Source of the DNA: Victivallales bacterium
GTDB lineage: Bacteria; Verrucomicrobiota; Lentisphaeria; Oligosphaerales; Lenti-02
NCBI GenBank assembly: GCA_018648945.1
Contig: JABGQJ010000448.1
Span: forward strand, 1-6,427
Direction: 5' to 3'
Length of the DNA stretch: 6,427 nucleotides
Shown: positions 4,268 to 6,427 of the stretch, piece after piece
Layout of the letters: each line of letters opens with the position of its first letter
Position numbering within the stretch: the stretch's first letter is position 1
Notes under the pieces: model-generated
Told to the model about the DNA's origin: nothing
Databases searched by the model: none
The model's input: only the letters and a program-made list of their open reading frames with translations
Translations under genes and position numbers: made by a program

Positions 4268-6427
4268 CTACTCCGGGTCTGGGGACCTCAGGTGGACGAC
4301 ACTGGGGATGCGGATCGTGTCACCAGGGCCCAGTCGGGTGACGACGTATGGCTGTCCAGGCACGGCTTTGGTGCCGCCGACCGGGGCTTCCAGCCTATAC
4401 GCATCGGTGATATCCCCGCGCAGACGGTACCACTGGCCCGCCGTGCGGATCCACATCCCGGCGAAACGCCGGCAGATGTCCGTGCCGGGGCTGGGTGGTG
4501 GGAGTCCAGTGTCAGGCACCAGCACTCGGCCCTGGTCTGTCATGCGCGCAAGCTGCCCGATCCGTTCACGGCATGGGCGGTCCAGGGTCAGTTGGGAGCG
4601 ATCCGGGCCAACCGCCTTGACCTCCGTCACCGTGTAGGTGCTGTGGCCATGACCCCCGTGGTCCACGTACAGGCGTTGCCCCACGCGAAGGTGTTTCGCA
4701 GGGATGTCCGTCAGAATCCTGGCGTTCGCTTCACGGAAGGGCGTGGTTGCCAACCCGTCAGGGTGACCAAGCACATGCCCTGAGACCGCGGCCTGTTCGC
4801 ACGAGATGCGACGCTTGCCAGCACGCAAGGAGGTCCCCTCGACCATCGTCATGGCGAGCGGGTGCCCGGTCGGACTGAGGGAGACAACAGCAATTCGTGC
4901 GTCGGTCTCGATCTGCCACGCAGGCACGGTCATGCGACCGGGAGCCCGGGCAACGAGGATGACGTCTACCCCTCGCGCGGTCTCGATCGCGACGGCTACT
5001 GGGTGATTGCCCGCATTGCCGATCACTTCCAGGCGCCGGGCCTTGCGGATGGCAGGGACATCTCCGTGTGCTTCGATGACACTGACGAATGCGGAGGCGA
5101 GATCGCCAGCAGTTTCGCGCCGACAGATGAGTTTGGTGAGCTCACGGGTGCTGTTGTGGATTCCCGCCTTGTCATGTCGGTACCCCGGCGCCCGCCCCAC
5201 GAAGACCTGCTCCTCCTCCATGGGTAGGCGAATGCAGCGCAGCACGCTTCGGGGATCGCTCTGCGTCTGCCAGCGTGCTTCATAGGCTCCAGCCGTGCTC
5301 CCTGAGGCCGTGATTCGGATATGCTCGTAGCCCTCTCCCGCGCGGGCATCCGGAGTCAGCTCGAGGGCTTTGCGGGGGCCATCCAGTGGTGTGATGTCGA
5401 GGCCGGCGGTGCTGAATTCCGCCTCCGGTGATTCGTCGGATGGGGCCTGGGCGTGGAGCAAGTAGTCGTGCATGCGACCGCCTACCACGTGGAACACATC
5501 AAGGAGGTAGCCCGGGTGGTGGGCCCCGCCGTCGCCGACCAGGACAATCGTCCGCCGGTAGTCCTTGAGGTGTGGGTAGGGTCCTGGATCACGGTGCTGC
5601 GCGAGGGTGACATGCGGGGTGTCGGCCCACGCCACGAGCTGTCCCCGGTGAGAGCGGGTCTGGTTGCGGCCATCGACGATGACCGTGTTGTGAGAGGCAG
5701 CCGATCCGCGCCACCACGTGTTCTGAATCTTGTCTCCGCTGACCGCGTAACCGATGTCCGTGACCTGCTCGTGTCCCCGGGCGAAGAACGCGAGGTTCAG
5801 GTGGTCCACGTGCGTATGCCCATCCACGCTGCTGCCTGTCGACAGGAGCGCTGCCAGCTTCGCGTCGCCCGTCCCCCGACGCAGAATGGAGAGCCCCCAC
5901 CCGGGATGGTGCTCGGATTCCGACGGCGGCTGGAAGTCGCCCCTAAGGTACTGGGCATCGCCGAGGGTGATCCAGTGGCCGTTGGGATAGGTGAGCCGGG
6001 GCAGGATATCGTACACCCGCTTGGTGGTGCCGGCGCTGAGCAGATCGGTGTGGGCAAAGGGGCCCCAGTTCGAGTCCAAGGGGATGTAGCCCTGGGGATC
6101 GGCATAGCCCTTCAGCACATCGAACGGGCGTTTCAGGAGCCTGGTAGTCATGGCATGGTAGGCAGGCGTGCGCTCGAGGCACAAGCCGTCGCTGGTGAAG
6201 TAGTTGGCGAGTAGGTTGCTGACTCCGAAACGTCCCTCGACGCAGTCATGGATGAGGTCGGGTGCAATCAGCACCCGCTCTTTGCCGAACTCCTTCTCGA
6301 AGGCCAGATCATGAATGCGTAGACTGGGGAATGTCCGGGCAGCAATGACGCAGTCATACCACAACTGTCCCACCGGATTCCCCAGGCCGCGAATCTGGCG
6401 GGAGAACGGCAGCGTGACGTTCTCCAG
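4268..6427 (-). CDS. Heparinase II/III-type polysaccharide lyase, N-terminus beyond the window
   Basis: 719 residues are visible. The frame stays open to the right edge (LENVTLPFSRQIRGLGNP precedes the GTG at 6373), so that GTG is internal. Visible residues 1 to about 160 fit the end of the (alpha/alpha) toroid domain, with E85-R-T-P-A-Y90-H91 resembling its active-site helix. A beta-sandwich domain follows with H204-x-H206-V-D-H, then T-D224-I-G-Y and S-H246-N-T-V-I-V-D-G. By comparison with heparinase II, H204 would be the catalytic His and H206, D224 and H246 the zinc ligands. Such lyases cleave uronic-acid polysaccharides by beta-elimination, usually after export; any signal peptide lies outside the window. 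Beyond about residue 500 a further 220 residues hold beta-rich sequence I cannot assign. It converges on the BNR gene with 36 bases between stops. The substrate could be a glycosaminoglycan, alginate or another uronan. Confidence 0.85.
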   Translation of the reverse strand: MENVTLPFSRQIRGLGNPVGQLWYDCVIAARTFPSLRIHDLAFEKEFGKERVLIAPDLIHDCVEGRFGVSNLLANYFTSDGLCLERTPAYHAMTTRLLKRPFDVLKGYADPQGYIPLDSNWGPFAHTDLLSAGTTKRVYDILPRLTYPNGHWITLGDAQYLRGDFQPPSESEHHPGWGLSILRRGTGDAKLAALLSTGSSVDGHTHVDHLNLAFFARGHEQVTDIGYAVSGDKIQNTWWRGSAASHNTVIVDGRNQTRSHRGQLVAWADTPHVTLAQHRDPGPYPHLKDYRRTIVLVGDGGAHHPGYLLDVFHVVGGRMHDYLLHAQAPSDESPEAEFSTAGLDITPLDGPRKALELTPDARAGEGYEHIRITASGSTAGAYEARWQTQSDPRSVLRCIRLPMEEEQVFVGRAPGYRHDKAGIHNSTRELTKLICRRETAGDLASAFVSVIEAHGDVPAIRKARRLEVIGNAGNHPVAVAIETARGVDVILVARAPGRMTVPAWQIETDARIAVVSLSPTGHPLAMTMVEGTSLRAGKRRISCEQAAVSGHVLGHPDGLATTPFREANARILTDIPAKHLRVGQRLYVDHGGHGHSTYTVTEVKAVGPDRSQLTLDRPCRERIGQLARMTDQGRVLVPDTGLPPPSPGTDICRRFAGMWIRTAGQWYRLRGDITDAYRLEAPVGGTKAVPGQPYVVTRLGPGDTIRIPSVVHLRSPDPE

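Noticed and set aside
5453..6214. A 253-codon plus-strand open frame opposite the lyase gene
   Set aside because: Val/Gly/Arg-rich shadow reading. The opposite strand carries the lyase motifs H-x-H, T-D-I-G-Y and S-H-N-T-V.
6371..6373. GTG codon as the start of the lyase gene
   Set aside because: The frame stays open upstream to the window edge with plausible protein sequence, and a lyase of this type needs a longer N-terminal toroid domain.

Overview
The window is a GC-rich, densely coding bacterial fragment dominated by carbohydrate-active and secreted-protein genes. By gene content and style (BNR-repeat protein, heparinase II/III-type lyase, secreted beta-propeller, trace of a sulfatase, VapBC-type toxin-antitoxin pair) it fits a free-living polysaccharide degrader of the Planctomycetota / Lentisphaerota / Armatimonadota / Hydrogenedentota kind. 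That placement is inference from gene families; no taxonomic marker is present.

Layout from left to right. Positions 1-317, minus strand: a type II toxin-antitoxin operon, with a complete VapB/FitA-like antitoxin and the first 19 codons of a PIN-domain toxin that runs off the left edge. A palindrome and a TATAGT box lie directly upstream of the antitoxin. Positions 318-756: no intact gene, but 468-748 on the plus strand holds a frameshifted remnant of the C-terminal end of some larger protein. Positions 757-2892, minus strand: a 711-residue protein with a signal peptide and beta-propeller repeats. Positions 2893-3115: a divergent intergenic region that contains a short vestige of a sulfatase N-terminus (3026-3073). 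Positions 3116-4231, plus strand: a 371-residue BNR/Asp-box (sialidase-fold) protein, best started at a GTG codon with a good ribosome-binding site. Positions 4268-6427, minus strand: a heparinase II/III-type polysaccharide lyase whose N-terminus lies beyond the right edge; it converges on the BNR gene with only 36 bases between the stop codons.

Taken together, the lyase, the BNR protein and the sulfatase trace suggest a locus for breaking down an acidic, possibly sulfated, polysaccharide; the exported propeller may act outside the cytoplasm on the same or another substrate. No transporter, regulator or SusC/D pair is visible. The two gene remnants flank the propeller gene on both sides, which suggests that the propeller gene was inserted or the neighbourhood rearranged. 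I found no rRNA, tRNA, CRISPR array or insertion sequence, and no clear evidence of a wholly new system.
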